Notes: generated by a model from the sequence alone, not told the origin. 36,888 nucleotides of DNA from Streptomyces microflavus (GCF_014650075.1 NZ_BMUG01000022.1:1-36888); one strand, 5' to 3'; positions 25,316 to 33,863 are shown, counted from the first letter of the stretch. Program-made: numbers and translations.

Positions 25316-25338
25316 ATCGTGCACCCCACCACTGACAA
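25316..25338 (-). promoter_or_regulatory. PafBC-type (RecA-independent) DNA-damage promoter of lhr-nei
   Basis: On the minus strand TTGTCAGTG (25338-25330), eight bases, then CACGAT (25321-25316) match the motif tTGTCRGTG-N8-TAnnnT at all positions except the first base of the -10. GGGGAAC (7 nt) separates it from the lhr ATG at 25308. The motif is established for LexA-independent damage genes of actinobacteria; assignment here is by sequence. Confidence 0.72.
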
Positions 25339-25398
25339 CGGGCCGCAGACACCGCCCGGGGCCACCCCCTCACCCTGCGTCGCACCGCCGGGACCTGC

Positions 25399-25404
25399 GA
25401 GAAT
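25399..25404 (+). promoter_or_regulatory. Possible -10 box of a leaderless AraC-family gene
   Basis: GAGAAT lies 6 nt before the ATG at 25411, with no Shine-Dalgarno sequence. No clear -35 is visible. It would be divergent from and within 100 bp of the lhr promoter. Confidence 0.3.
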
Positions 25405-25410
25405 GTGGAC

Positions 25411-26262
25411 ATGGCGGGAGCGGATCGGGCGAAGGAGTGGGCGCGGCACTGGACGTACGCGGAGCTGCCCGACCTCGATCTCCTGCGCGCCCGGTACGTC
25501 CGCCACACCTTCCCCCGGCACAGCCACGAGGGGTATGTGTTCGGGGCGGTCACCGGTGGGGTGGAGGACGTGGGGCTGCCGGGCGGCATGGTCCACGCGA
25601 TCCCCGGCACCGTTGTGATGATCAACCCGGAGGTGCCGCACACCGCCCGCCCCGGGCAGCCCGAGGGCTGGGCGTACGACACGCTGTACCCCTCCGCCCA
25701 GGTGATCAACGACATCGCGGCCGAGGTGACGCCCCTGCGCGGCACGGTCGGGTTCGCCGAGAACCGCGTGACCGACCCCTACGCCGCCCGGCTGATCACC
25801 CAGGTGCACCGGGCCGCGGAGGAGGGCAACGCGCTGGCCGCCGACACCCTGCTGCGGGTTCTGGTCGTCCGCCTCCTCGACCGGCACGGCAGCTCGCTCC
25901 CCAGCGTGACGCCCCGGGCCGGAGGCGCGCGGGACGCCGAACGCGCCCGCCTCGCGCTGGAGGGGCGGATGGACGCGCCGCCCACGCTGGAGACGCTCGC
26001 CGCCGAGCTGGGCACCAGCCCCTTCGCGCTGCTGAGGGCCTTCAAGAAGGAGTACGGGATGCCGCCCCACACCTGGCTCACCGACGCCCGGGTGCGCCGG
26101 GCCCGTCGCCTGCTCGACGCGGGCATCGCCCCCGCCGACGCCGCGGTCGCCGTGGGATTCACGGACCAGCCGCACCTCAACCGGCACTTCACCCGGATCG
26201 TGGGGGTCCCGCCCGGCGCGTACCGGCGTGAGCGCGCAAGAACGTACAAGACCGGGCCCTGA
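25411..26262 (+). CDS. AraC-family transcriptional regulator, probable regulator of azlCD
   Basis: The 283-residue protein has an N-terminal cupin-like sensor domain (about 25-150; HTFPRHSHEGYVFGAV, then PGTVVMINPEVPHTARP) and a C-terminal double HTH of the AraC type (about 185-280). The latter includes TLETLAAELGTSPFALLRAF and GFTDQPHLNRHFTRIVGVPPGAYR. It is followed 22 bp later by azlC and azlD, the arrangement usual for regulators of branched-chain amino-acid export. The effector is not known. A GTG at 25405 would add two residues but coincides with the proposed promoter. Confidence 0.9.
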   Translation: MAGADRAKEWARHWTYAELPDLDLLRARYVRHTFPRHSHEGYVFGAVTGGVEDVGLPGGMVHAIPGTVVMINPEVPHTARPGQPEGWAYDTLYPSAQVINDIAAEVTPLRGTVGFAENRVTDPYAARLITQVHRAAEEGNALAADTLLRVLVVRLLDRHGSSLPSVTPRAGGARDAERARLALEGRMDAPPTLETLAAELGTSPFALLRAFKKEYGMPPHTWLTDARVRRARRLLDAGIAPADAAVAVGFTDQPHLNRHFTRIVGVPPGAYRRERARTYKTGP

Positions 26263-26284
26263 CCGCCCCCGTAACGTGCGGCGC

Positions 26285-27100
26285 GTGGCAGAACAGACAG
26301 CACCCCCAGAGAGCACCGGCGCGATCGGTGCCATATCCGCCGGGCCGCCCGGCCCGGCGCCCGACGCCCCACCGCACAAGCCGGACGCGGCCGTCGTCCG
26401 GGACGCGCTCGGCGTCGGCATCGCCGTAGGGCTCTCCGGATTCGCCTTCGGCGTCACCGCCGCAGGGTCCGGGCTCAGCCTGCTCCAGATCTGCGCCCTG
26501 AGCCTCTTCGTCTTCACCGGCGCCTCGCAGTTCGCCCTGGTCGGCGCGCTGGCCGCGGGTGGCAACCCGTACACGGCGGCGGCCGGAGCGTTCTTCCTGG
26601 GCGTCCGCAACGCCTTCTACGGGCTGCGGCTCTCCCAACTGCTGGCCTTTCCGCGTGCCCTGCGCCCCTTCGCCGCCCATTGGGTGATCGACGAGACGAC
26701 CGCGGTCACGGTGGCCCAGCCCGACCGGCGGTCCGCCCGCATCGGCTTCACCGTCACCGGACTCACCCTCTACGTGCTGTGGAACCTCACCACCCTGGTG
26801 GGTGCGATGGGGGCCGAGGCGCTGGGCGACACCGAGGCCTGGGGCCTGGACGCGGCCAGTCCCGCCGTCTTCCTCGCGCTGCTCGCACCGATGCTCAGGA
26901 GCACCACCGAACGCGTCACAGCGGGGGTCGCCGTGCTGCTGGCCCTGACGTTGCTGCCCGTCCTGCCGGCCGGAGTGCCGGTCCTGCTGTCCGCGCTCGC
27001 CGCGCCCCTCGTCCTCTTCCTGATGGGACGGCGCAGGCGGGGAGCGGCGACGGCCTCACAGAAGGAGACGACGGAGAAGAAGGGCGGACGGGACTCATGA
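26285..27100 (+). CDS. azlC: AzlC-family branched-chain amino-acid permease, large subunit
   Basis: The 271-residue membrane protein has a variable Pro-rich N-terminus followed by the AzlC core: GVGIAVGLSGFAFGVTAAGSG is represented here by GLSGFAFGV, then SLFVFTGASQFALVG, LGVRNAFYGLRLS and HWVIDETTAV. Several transmembrane helices follow. With AzlD it should export branched-chain amino acids or analogues. The start is uncertain: GTG 26285 lies 7 nt after TAACGT (26272-26277) and has no ribosome site, so it may be leaderless; GTG 26276 is an alternative, and an open frame back to 26228 overlaps the araC-type gene. The stop overlaps the azlD start. Confidence 0.9.
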   Translation: MAEQTAPPESTGAIGAISAGPPGPAPDAPPHKPDAAVVRDALGVGIAVGLSGFAFGVTAAGSGLSLLQICALSLFVFTGASQFALVGALAAGGNPYTAAAGAFFLGVRNAFYGLRLSQLLAFPRALRPFAAHWVIDETTAVTVAQPDRRSARIGFTVTGLTLYVLWNLTTLVGAMGAEALGDTEAWGLDAASPAVFLALLAPMLRSTTERVTAGVAVLLALTLLPVLPAGVPVLLSALAAPLVLFLMGRRRRGAATASQKETTEKKGGRDS

Positions 27101-27402
27101 ACGTCTGGATAGCGATCGGGCTGACCGCGGCAGGCTGCTACCTCGCCAAGTACGCGGGCCTGCTGGTCCCCGCGGGAGTGTTGGAGCGACCGCTCGTACA
27201 GCGGATGGCTACCCTGCTGCCGGTGGCGCTGCTGGCGGCCCTCACCGCGCAGCAGACCTTCGGCGACGGGCAGCAGCTCGTCCTCGACGCCCGGGCAGCG
27301 GGACTCGCCGCCGCGGCGCTCGCACTGATCCTGCGCGCCCCTTTCCTGGTGGTCGTCGGCGCGGCCGTGGTGGTCACGGCGGGCGTCCGCGCCCTGGGGT
27401 GA
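27097..27402 (+). CDS. azlD: AzlD-family branched-chain amino-acid transport protein, small subunit
   Basis: The 101-residue protein has three to four hydrophobic helices (MNVWIAIGLTAAGCYLAKYA, LLPVALLAALTAQQTF, AAALALILRAPFLVVVGAAV). It starts at an ATG overlapping the azlC stop (ATGA), the usual translational coupling of this two-part exporter. It ends 12 bp before the convergent cyclase-like gene; no clear terminator is visible between them. Confidence 0.9.
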   Translation: MNVWIAIGLTAAGCYLAKYAGLLVPAGVLERPLVQRMATLLPVALLAALTAQQTFGDGQQLVLDARAAGLAAAALALILRAPFLVVVGAAVVVTAGVRALG

Positions 27403-27414
27403 GCGACACCCCGG

Positions 27415-28329
27415 TCAGCCGAGGGGACGGCCGTAGGACCGCAGCGTCTCCAGGGCCCTGAGCGTCACCAGGGGCCGCCCCTCCAGAGCGGTGCCCGGCG
27501 CCCACTGCCGCCAGTTCACCGGCCAGCCGCCGTCCTCCTGCTGCTCGGCCGCCAGGTGGTCGAGCGAGCGCTCCAGCTCCCCGTCGGTGAACCAGCGGCG
27601 GGCCAGGGACCCGGGCGTACGGGCGTAGTCGTGCGGGAAGTGGTGCTCGCCCGGCGCATAGCCCGGCGCCACCGGATACTCCGCCCGCCGGGCCGGATCC
27701 AGTACCGCGAGCCGTTGGCCGCGCACCAGCCGGCCCAGCCGGTCCGCCGCCCGCTCGGCGCGGGTCCGGTCCGGAACCCCGTCCAGGAAGGCGATCGCGG
27801 CCTCGATCTCGTAGGGGTGCGACTGCTCCAGGGCGTCGACGGCGCTCCAGCAGAAGTCCGTCGCCCGGAACAGCCAGGCGTGCCACACCTCATTGCGGTG
27901 CAGCAGTCCGACGATCGGACCGGTCGCCAGCAGCTCTGCGGGTGGGTCGTCGACCAGGGGGACGAACGGTGCGGCGGGATATCCGCGTTGTAAGGGGAGC
28001 AGCGCGGGCAGCGCCCCTTCTTTGGTCGACACGTCGCTCAGATAGCGGCAGATCCGCTCCACGCGCAGTCCTTCGCAGCGGCCGATCGAGTCGAGGACGC
28101 TGAGCGCGTGGGCGGTGTGCAGCGGCTGGCTGACCGGACCGCGGAGATCGGGTTCCAGCGCGTGGGCGTAGCCGCCGTCCTCGTTCCGGTAGGCGGTGAG
28201 CGCCGTCTCCACGGGGTCCGGGTCACCGTCGAGGAAGCGATGGGCGAACCTCCGCTGTTCCAGGACGCGGGCGGTGAGCCAGATGAAGTGTTCGGCACGG
28301 ACGAGGGGATCTGCTCCGGTTCCAGCCAT
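27415..28329 (-). CDS. Protein of the squalene-cyclase/prenyltransferase alpha-toroid fold, unknown substrate
   Basis: The 304-residue protein carries repeat motifs of the (alpha/alpha)6 toroid: NEDGGYAHALEPDLRGP near the N-terminus and QEDGGWPVNWRQW near the C-terminus, with helical sequence between. It lacks a DxDD acid motif of class II terpene cyclases, so cyclase activity is not implied. No signal peptide is seen. The start at ATG 28329 is favoured because TACGGT lies 6 nt upstream and there is no ribosome site; the frame is open further upstream but that part is Arg/Pro/Ser-rich and crosses the divergent DUF3046 promoter. It converges on azlD. Confidence 0.82.
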   Translation of the reverse strand: MAGTGADPLVRAEHFIWLTARVLEQRRFAHRFLDGDPDPVETALTAYRNEDGGYAHALEPDLRGPVSQPLHTAHALSVLDSIGRCEGLRVERICRYLSDVSTKEGALPALLPLQRGYPAAPFVPLVDDPPAELLATGPIVGLLHRNEVWHAWLFRATDFCWSAVDALEQSHPYEIEAAIAFLDGVPDRTRAERAADRLGRLVRGQRLAVLDPARRAEYPVAPGYAPGEHHFPHDYARTPGSLARRWFTDGELERSLDHLAAEQQEDGGWPVNWRQWAPGTALEGRPLVTLRALETLRSYGRPLG

Positions 28330-28335
28330 GGACCG

Positions 28336-28341
28336 ACCGTA
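28336..28341 (-). promoter_or_regulatory. -10 box of a probable leaderless transcript (cyclase-like gene)
   Basis: TACGGT on the minus strand sits 6 nt before ATG 28329, the same hexamer and spacing as at the SDR gene (19612). TGTGCC 17 bp upstream is a possible weak -35. Confidence 0.45.
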
Positions 28342-28397
28342 GAGGGGAAAGAGGCTCCGGCACATGCCCGGCGGACGGGCTGCACTCTCAGGAGCGC

Positions 28398-28403
28398 GAT
28401 ACT
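28398..28403 (+). promoter_or_regulatory. -10 box of a probable leaderless DUF3046 transcript
   Basis: GATACT lies 6 nt before the ATG at 28410. AGGAG is present but 15 nt from the ATG, too far for a normal ribosome site. Confidence 0.4.
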
Positions 28404-28409
28404 GGTGGC

Positions 28410-28604
28410 ATGCGGTTGACGATTTTCTGGGAGCGGATGGCGGACCACTTCGGTGCCGCGTACGCGGACTCCTTCGCCCGTGACCATGTGATGGCCGAAC
28501 TCGGCGGCCGTACGGTGCACCAGGCACTGGACGTCGGCTGGGACGCGAAGGACGTCTGGCGCGCGGTCTGCACGTCCATGGACGTCCCCGCGGACAAGCG
28601 CTGA
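28410..28604 (+). CDS. DUF3046 protein
   Basis: The 64-residue protein (MRLTIFWERMADHFGAAYADS, then DVGWDAKDVWRAVCTSMDVP) is a complete DUF3046 member. The family is small, actinobacterial, of unknown function and typically found near recA-recX; recA is about 7.5 kb away here. It is soluble and mostly helical with one cysteine. The nearest neighbour downstream is the permease gene, 67 bp away. Confidence 0.9.
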   Translation: MRLTIFWERMADHFGAAYADSFARDHVMAELGGRTVHQALDVGWDAKDVWRAVCTSMDVPADKR

Positions 28605-28642
28605 CGCCGCCCGCCCCCGGTATCGCCCGGCCGGGGAACCGG

Positions 28643-28665
28643 CTGTCGGTGGCGTAGGCGAGACT
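28643..28665 (+). promoter_or_regulatory. PafBC-type damage promoter candidate before the AI-2E permease gene
   Basis: CTGTCGGTG (28643-28651), eight bases, then GAGACT (28660-28665) match tTGTCRGTG-N8-TAnnnT except for the first base of each element. The spacer length is exact and the -10 lies 6 nt before the GTG start at 28672. Two further matches to this motif in the window precede recA and lhr. Confidence 0.5.
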
Positions 28666-28671
28666 TGTCCC

Positions 28672-29892
28672 GTGTCATCGACAGACGAGACCGTCCCGGC
28701 CCAGCCGCCCACCGCACCGCCCGCCGAGCCCCCCGCACCGCCCACCGGTCCGGCGCCCGCCCGTATGCCGGGCTGGCTGCCGCGGGCGATGGTGCTGGCC
28801 CTGGCGCTCTACGCCTGTTTCCAGCTCGGCAGCTGGGCGTTCGACCAGGTCATCGGGTTGCTGACCAATGTGCTGATCGCGTTCTTCCTCGCGCTGGCCA
28901 TCGAGCCCGCTGTGGGCCGGATGTCGGCGCGCGGCATGCGCCGGGGGATGGCCACGTTCCTCGTCTTCATCGGCCTGATGATCTTCAGCGTCGGCTTCGT
29001 CGTCCTGCTGGGATCGATGCTGGCCGGCCAGATCGTCGACATGGTCGACGACTTCCCCAAGTACATCGACTCGGTGATCAACTGGGTCAACCAGACCTTC
29101 CGCACCGAGCTCTCGCGGGTCGAGGTCCAGGACAGCCTGCTGCACTCCGACTGGCTGCAGAAGTACGTCCAGAACAGCGCCACCGGGGTGCTCGACGTCT
29201 CCACCACCGTTCTCGGCGGGCTGTTCCGGCTGCTGACCATCTTCCTGTTCTCCTTCTACTTCGCGGCCGACGGTCCCCGGCTGCGCCGCGCGCTCTGCTC
29301 CGTACTCCCGCCGGCCCGGCAGACCGAGGTGCTGCGCGCCTGGGAGATCGCGGTCGACAAGACCGGCGGCTACATCTATTCGCGCGGCCTGATGGCACTG
29401 ATCTCCGGCGTCGCGCACTACATCCTGCTGGTCGTCCTCGGCGTGCCCTACGCTCCGGCGCTCGCCGTCTGGGTCGGGCTCGTCTCGCAGTTCATCCCCA
29501 CCATCGGCACCTATCTGGCGGGCGCCCTGCCGATGCTGATCGCCTTCACCGTCAACCCCTGGTACGCGCTGTGGGTGCTCGGATTCGTCGTCGTCTACCA
29601 GCAGTTCGAGAACTACGTACTCCAGCCCAAGCTGACATCCAAGACCGTCGACATCCACCCGGCCGTCGCCTTCGGTTCGGTGATCGCCGGGACGGCCCTG
29701 CTGGGCGCCGTCGGCGCACTGATCGCCATCCCCGCCATCGCCACGCTCCAGGCCTTCCTGGGGGCCTACGTGAAGCGGTACGACGTCACCGACGACCCCA
29801 GGGTGCACGGCGGCCCCCGCCCGCGGCGCGGGGAACCGGCCCTGTCACGGATACGCCGAGCGCTCGGCGGGAACGGCCGCACGGGCGGCTGA
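28672..29892 (+). CDS. AI-2E family (PurR-regulated permease-like) transporter
   Basis: The 406-residue integral membrane protein has an N-terminal Pro/Ala-rich cytoplasmic stretch (1-35), paired helices near 40-95, a soluble segment rich in charged residues (about 120-175), and further helices to about residue 365. Family landmarks are FSFYFAADGPRLRR, GGYIYSRGLMALISG, SQFIPTIGTYLAGALP and QPKLTSKTVDIHP. The family includes the putative AI-2 exporter TqsA and sodium/proton antiporters, so the substrate cannot be stated. The start GTG 28672 has no ribosome site and is probably leaderless. Confidence 0.9.
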   Translation: MSSTDETVPAQPPTAPPAEPPAPPTGPAPARMPGWLPRAMVLALALYACFQLGSWAFDQVIGLLTNVLIAFFLALAIEPAVGRMSARGMRRGMATFLVFIGLMIFSVGFVVLLGSMLAGQIVDMVDDFPKYIDSVINWVNQTFRTELSRVEVQDSLLHSDWLQKYVQNSATGVLDVSTTVLGGLFRLLTIFLFSFYFAADGPRLRRALCSVLPPARQTEVLRAWEIAVDKTGGYIYSRGLMALISGVAHYILLVVLGVPYAPALAVWVGLVSQFIPTIGTYLAGALPMLIAFTVNPWYALWVLGFVVVYQQFENYVLQPKLTSKTVDIHPAVAFGSVIAGTALLGAVGALIAIPAIATLQAFLGAYVKRYDVTDDPRVHGGPRPRRGEPALSRIRRALGGNGRTGG

Positions 29893-29956
29893 GCCCCGCC
29901 CGGGCCCTGTGTGTGGGGGGGAAAGACGGGCCGTGAGCCGTGACGCCCGCCGGCGG

Positions 29957-30973
29957 TCAGCGGTAGCCCGTGACGTCCGCGGGCAGCCCCCGGTCCTGGA
30001 CTTCGGTCAGATACCGCCAGGCGTCGGGCCGGCTGCCGTCCACGTCGGTGAAGCCGTACACCTGGGCAAGCTGCCCGCTGGAGAGCGACTGTCCGTTCCA
30101 GCGCGCCACCTCCGGGTCGCGGGCGAGGGCGGTCACCGCCCGGCCCACGTACGCGGGGGACTCGGAGATCGCGAAGTGCGGCGCGTGCGCGATCGCGTCG
30201 CGCCAGGTGGCCTCGGTGACTCCGTGGGCCTGGAGCATCGCCTCGGAGCGGAGCCAGCCAGGGGTGAGCGCCACGGCGGTCGCGTCGTGCGGCGCGAGCT
30301 CATGGGCGAGCGCGAAAGCCATCCGGTTCACGGAGGCCTTCGCCAGGTCGTAGAAGAAGGACACGCGGTAGTTGACCGCGTTGTACTCGTCCGTCCCGTC
30401 GGTCATCTCGACGACCAGGCCGCCCGGGGTCTCGATCAGCAGAGGGAGCGCGAAATGGCTGGTGATGGCGTGGGTGTCGACGGCCAGCCGCAGCGTGTGC
30501 AGCCCGGTGTCGAGCGACGACTCCCAGACCGGCTTGTTCCACTCGATCTCGGCGCCCCAGATGTCGTTCACCAGGATGTGAAGGGCACCCTGCTCACTCG
30601 AAATACGTGCGACGAGCGCGCTGACCTGGTCGGGGACCAGATGGTCGACCTGGACGGCGATCCCGCGACCGCCCGCCGCGTCGACCAGCGCGGCCGTCTC
30701 CTCGATCGTCTCGGGCCGGTTCATCTCGGAGCGCTCGGAACCGCTCGTACGGCCCGTGACGTACACGGTCGCCCCGGCGGCGCCGAGCTGCACGGCGATC
30801 CCGCGGCCCGCCCCACGGGTGCCGCCCGCGACGAGCGCCACCCGCCCGGCGAGGTCGGAGCCCGCGACAGGGGAGTCGGAGCCCATAACAGGGGAACTGT
30901 CTGCCGGGGCAGGGGTGCTGTCCGGCGGCGCAGGGGTACTGTCCGGGTTTTCCGGCGGCGAAGAGGGTCCCAT
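29957..30973 (-). CDS. Atypical short-chain dehydrogenase/reductase
   Basis: The 338-residue frame has a Pro/Ser/Asp-rich N-terminal stretch (1-40, with repeats DSTPAP) followed by a Rossmann-fold SDR domain: GGTRGAGRG cofactor loop, NDIWGAE in place of NNAG, and FYDLAK supplying Tyr and Lys. The usual catalytic serine is not evident; the equivalent stretch reads MTDGTDE. The substrate is unknown. ATG 30973 has AAGG only 4 nt upstream and a TACATT box 8 nt upstream; ATG 30886 (MGSDSPVAG) just before the domain is an alternative start. It lies 28 bp after the LAL regulator on the same strand and may be cotranscribed. Confidence 0.82.
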   Translation of the reverse strand: MGPSSPPENPDSTPAPPDSTPAPADSSPVMGSDSPVAGSDLAGRVALVAGGTRGAGRGIAVQLGAAGATVYVTGRTSGSERSEMNRPETIEETAALVDAAGGRGIAVQVDHLVPDQVSALVARISSEQGALHILVNDIWGAEIEWNKPVWESSLDTGLHTLRLAVDTHAITSHFALPLLIETPGGLVVEMTDGTDEYNAVNYRVSFFYDLAKASVNRMAFALAHELAPHDATAVALTPGWLRSEAMLQAHGVTEATWRDAIAHAPHFAISESPAYVGRAVTALARDPEVARWNGQSLSSGQLAQVYGFTDVDGSRPDAWRYLTEVQDRGLPADVTGYR

Positions 30974-31001
30974 ATCGCCTTAATGTAGGGCACGTTTTCC
31001 G

Positions 31002-33863
31002 TCAGAGCCCGAGCTGCGAACCGATCTCGGTGCGGGACGACAACCCCAGCTTCCGCAGCGCACGCGCCACGTGGTGCTCGACCGTCCGGTGCGAGAGGAC
31101 CAGCTCCCGCGCGATCTCGCGGTTCGAGAGGCCGAGCGAGGCCAGCCGGGCCACCGCCCGCTCCCGGGGCGAGAGATGGTCGCCGTACCCCAGCGCACCG
31201 GGCCTGCGGACGGTGACCTGGCCGTGCTCCCGCAGCCCGCGCTGGCATCGCAGCACATCCCATACGGCGTCGATGTCCTGGTAGGCCGTGATCGCCTCGT
31301 GCAGCACGGTGCGCCCGCCCGCCGCTCCGGCGGCCAGCAGCCGGAGGCCCCAGGCCTCCCTGACGTACGCGGCCTCGTAGGGCCGCTCCAGAGCCGTCCA
31401 GGCGTCCGCGGCGGCCGCGTACAGGGCATCGGACCCACCGGTCCCGGCCTGCGCGCCGCTCGTCGCACCGAGCAGCGCCCGGCAGGTCAGCACCGCGGCC
31501 CGGGCGGCCGGTGCGTCCCGGTCCGCGATGCCCTCGGCCAGCTCCGCGACGAGCCGGTGGGCCTCCGTGTCCCGGCCGTCCCGGACCAGCGCCTGAACGG
31601 CGGGCGGTGCGAGGGCCGACGCCCACACCCACGCTCCGGTGCGGCGCACCTGGTGCAGGGCCCCCTCCATCGCCTGGACGGCCTGCGCGGGGCGGTCGGC
31701 GGCGAGATGGATCCGCACCGCGGCGGCCGCGGCGGAGGTCAGCACGATGCCGGTGTCCAGCGCGGTCGTGCGGACGGCCCGCTCCAGGAGGCGACGCGCC
31801 ACATCGGTCTGCCCCTTGGTGTGCAGGCGCAGCAGCCCGCAGACGAGAAGGGCCTCCGCATGGAAGTCGGGCACGTTCCGGTACTGCGCCTCGGCGCGCT
31901 CGGCCCGCTCCAGCAGCCCCTTCCACCGGCCGCTCGTGAAGGCGGCGAGCATGTCCGTGGTCTCTACGAACGCTTCGAGGTACGGGGCATGGTTCGTCCG
32001 GACGGCCTCCCACGCCCGGGCCTGGAAGGCGCGGGCCCGCTCCGGGTGGCCGAGGGCGGTCGCGGCGCCCGCCAGATTGGCGTGCACCCGCGCCGCCCCC
32101 TCGCCGGTGATGGCGGCGGGCAGATCGGCCACCGCCTGCCACGCCGACGGGTCGCCCATCAGGGCCAGGGCGGTGGCGCGGTTGGCCAGCACGGCCGAGC
32201 GCAGTTCCTCCTCGTCGACCCGGGGCAGCAGCCGGTCCGCCTCGGCCAGCAGCCGCCGGTGCTCGCCGATCGGCCACCCCTTGAGGGAGGGGATCGCGAT
32301 GATCGACAGCGCCCGGGCGGCCTGCCCCGTCGATACGGCGAGGAGATCGGGAACGGCCCGTGCTATCTCCTCCAGCGCCTCGAGCCCGGAACCCGACTGG
32401 TTGCGCAGCAGCAGCCCCAGGAGCAGCCGGATCTCGCCGCTCGGACCGGGGCCGAGGGAGTGCTGGTCGAGCACCTGCCGCAGGGCGGCCGGGACCTGCG
32501 GACCGGTCCGGGCGTTCAGCGCGACACGGGCCAGCTTCAGAGCGAGCCGGTCGCGGACGACGGCCGAGGGGCCGCCGCGCAGGGCGTCGAGGTAGCGGTC
32601 CGTGGCCGTACCGGCGTCCCCGCCCGCGGCGGCGCGGTCCGCCGCCGCCTCCAGACATCGCACCGCATGGGTGTGGTGGCCGGCGCTCCGGTGGTGCCCG
32701 GCGATCCGCACCAGCGGGAGGGGGCCGGTGTGCCGGGTGAGGGCACGGGCCGCACGCAGGTGCAGTACGGGCCGTTCCGGTTCGGCGACCGCCTCGTACG
32801 TGGCCCGGCGCGCCAGCTCGTAAGGGAAGGCGTAGGTTCCGCCCGCCGCCGCGACGACGCCTTCTTTCAGAGCCGCGGCGAGGGCACTACGGGTCTCCCG
32901 CTCGCCCAGCCCCGCGACCGCTCCCAGTAGGTGTACGGGAGCGGGGTCACCGAGAACCGCTGCCGCGGCGACCACCTGCCACGCGTCCGAAGGAAGGCGA
33001 CGCAACCGCTCCACCACCACACGGCGCACCGAGGCGGGCAGGGGCGGCTCCGGCATCCCCGCCGTCCCGGTGGAGCACGCCGTGGGGTCGGGCCATCGCC
33101 GCAGCACCTCCTCGACGACGTACGGCAGGCCGCCCGTCCACCGGTGCAGACGGTCGGCGAACTCCTCCGGCACCGCCCGCACACCGAGCAGACCGGCGGC
33201 CAGCGCACCGGTCTCCGCCACGGACAGCGGCAGGAGATGGACCTCGGCCACCGTCACCTGAGCCGGCGGGCGCAACGGGAAGGGGAGTCCGTCGCCGCCC
33301 TCCGCGTCGGTGTGAGGAGCTGTGTGGCTGCGCGCGGTGAGGACGAGTCCCAGGTGCGGCGGCGGATCGGAGACGACCGTACGGAGGAAGGCGCAGGTGG
33401 ACTCGTCGGCCCACTGGAGGTCCTCCACGACCAGAACCGCCCTCCCCAGGGATGCCGTCAACGCGCGCAGGGCCCGCAGGACGCGATGGCGTCCGGCGCG
33501 CGGATCGTCCGGAGGAGGCGGTGCGGGCGGCAGGAGGTCCGCGAGGTCGGGCAGCAGCCCCCGCAGCGCCCCGGTCAGGGGTGTCAGGTCCACTTGGAGG
33601 GGACGGGAGAGGCTCAGCGCCTCGACGAGCGGTGCGAACGGGAAGGGGGCGTCCGACTCCTGGCAGCGGGCGACCAGGGTGACGGCGCCCGACGGCGGTA
33701 TCCGCGTGAGGAGTTCGCGTACCAGCCGGCTCTTTCCCACCCCCGCCTCACCCGTGATCACGACGACGGCGGGCCGGCGGTCGAGCACCGGACGCAGGTC
33801 GTCCAGGATCGCGGAGCGTCCGATCAGGACACCGGGGGCGGAGGTCGGCGGGTCGGCGTTCAC
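31002..33863 (-). CDS. LuxR-family ATP-binding transcriptional regulator (LAL type)
   Basis: The 953-residue protein has an N-terminal AAA/STAND ATPase (Walker A GEAGVGKS at 38-45; Walker B VLVVEDLQWADES), a long helical region of TPR-like repeats, and a C-terminal LuxR HTH (LSPRERAVARLASLGLSNREIARELVLSHRTVE is abridged here to LSNREIARELVLS and HRTVEHHVARALRKLGL). The GTG at 33863 is chosen because GGAAGGA lies about 5 nt upstream; the frame is open 25 codons further without a ribosome site. LALs are large, ligand-responsive activators, often of secondary metabolism or carbon use. No biosynthetic cluster is visible here; the adjacent SDR is the obvious candidate target. Confidence 0.92.
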   Translation of the reverse strand: MNADPPTSAPGVLIGRSAILDDLRPVLDRRPAVVVITGEAGVGKSRLVRELLTRIPPSGAVTLVARCQESDAPFPFAPLVEALSLSRPLQVDLTPLTGALRGLLPDLADLLPPAPPPPDDPRAGRHRVLRALRALTASLGRAVLVVEDLQWADESTCAFLRTVVSDPPPHLGLVLTARSHTAPHTDAEGGDGLPFPLRPPAQVTVAEVHLLPLSVAETGALAAGLLGVRAVPEEFADRLHRWTGGLPYVVEEVLRRWPDPTACSTGTAGMPEPPLPASVRRVVVERLRRLPSDAWQVVAAAAVLGDPAPVHLLGAVAGLGERETRSALAAALKEGVVAAAGGTYAFPYELARRATYEAVAEPERPVLHLRAARALTRHTGPLPLVRIAGHHRSAGHHTHAVRCLEAAADRAAAGGDAGTATDRYLDALRGGPSAVVRDRLALKLARVALNARTGPQVPAALRQVLDQHSLGPGPSGEIRLLLGLLLRNQSGSGLEALEEIARAVPDLLAVSTGQAARALSIIAIPSLKGWPIGEHRRLLAEADRLLPRVDEEELRSAVLANRATALALMGDPSAWQAVADLPAAITGEGAARVHANLAGAATALGHPERARAFQARAWEAVRTNHAPYLEAFVETTDMLAAFTSGRWKGLLERAERAEAQYRNVPDFHAEALLVCGLLRLHTKGQTDVARRLLERAVRTTALDTGIVLTSAAAAAVRIHLAADRPAQAVQAMEGALHQVRRTGAWVWASALAPPAVQALVRDGRDTEAHRLVAELAEGIADRDAPAARAAVLTCRALLGATSGAQAGTGGSDALYAAAADAWTALERPYEAAYVREAWGLRLLAAGAAGGRTVLHEAITAYQDIDAVWDVLRCQRGLREHGQVTVRRPGALGYGDHLSPRERAVARLASLGLSNREIARELVLSHRTVEHHVARALRKLGLSSRTEIGSQLGL

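Noticed and set aside
28330..28527. N-terminal extension of the cyclase-like protein by 66 codons
   Set aside because: The extra part is Arg/Pro/Ser-rich antisense of the DUF3046 gene and its promoter, and lacks toroid-fold sequence.
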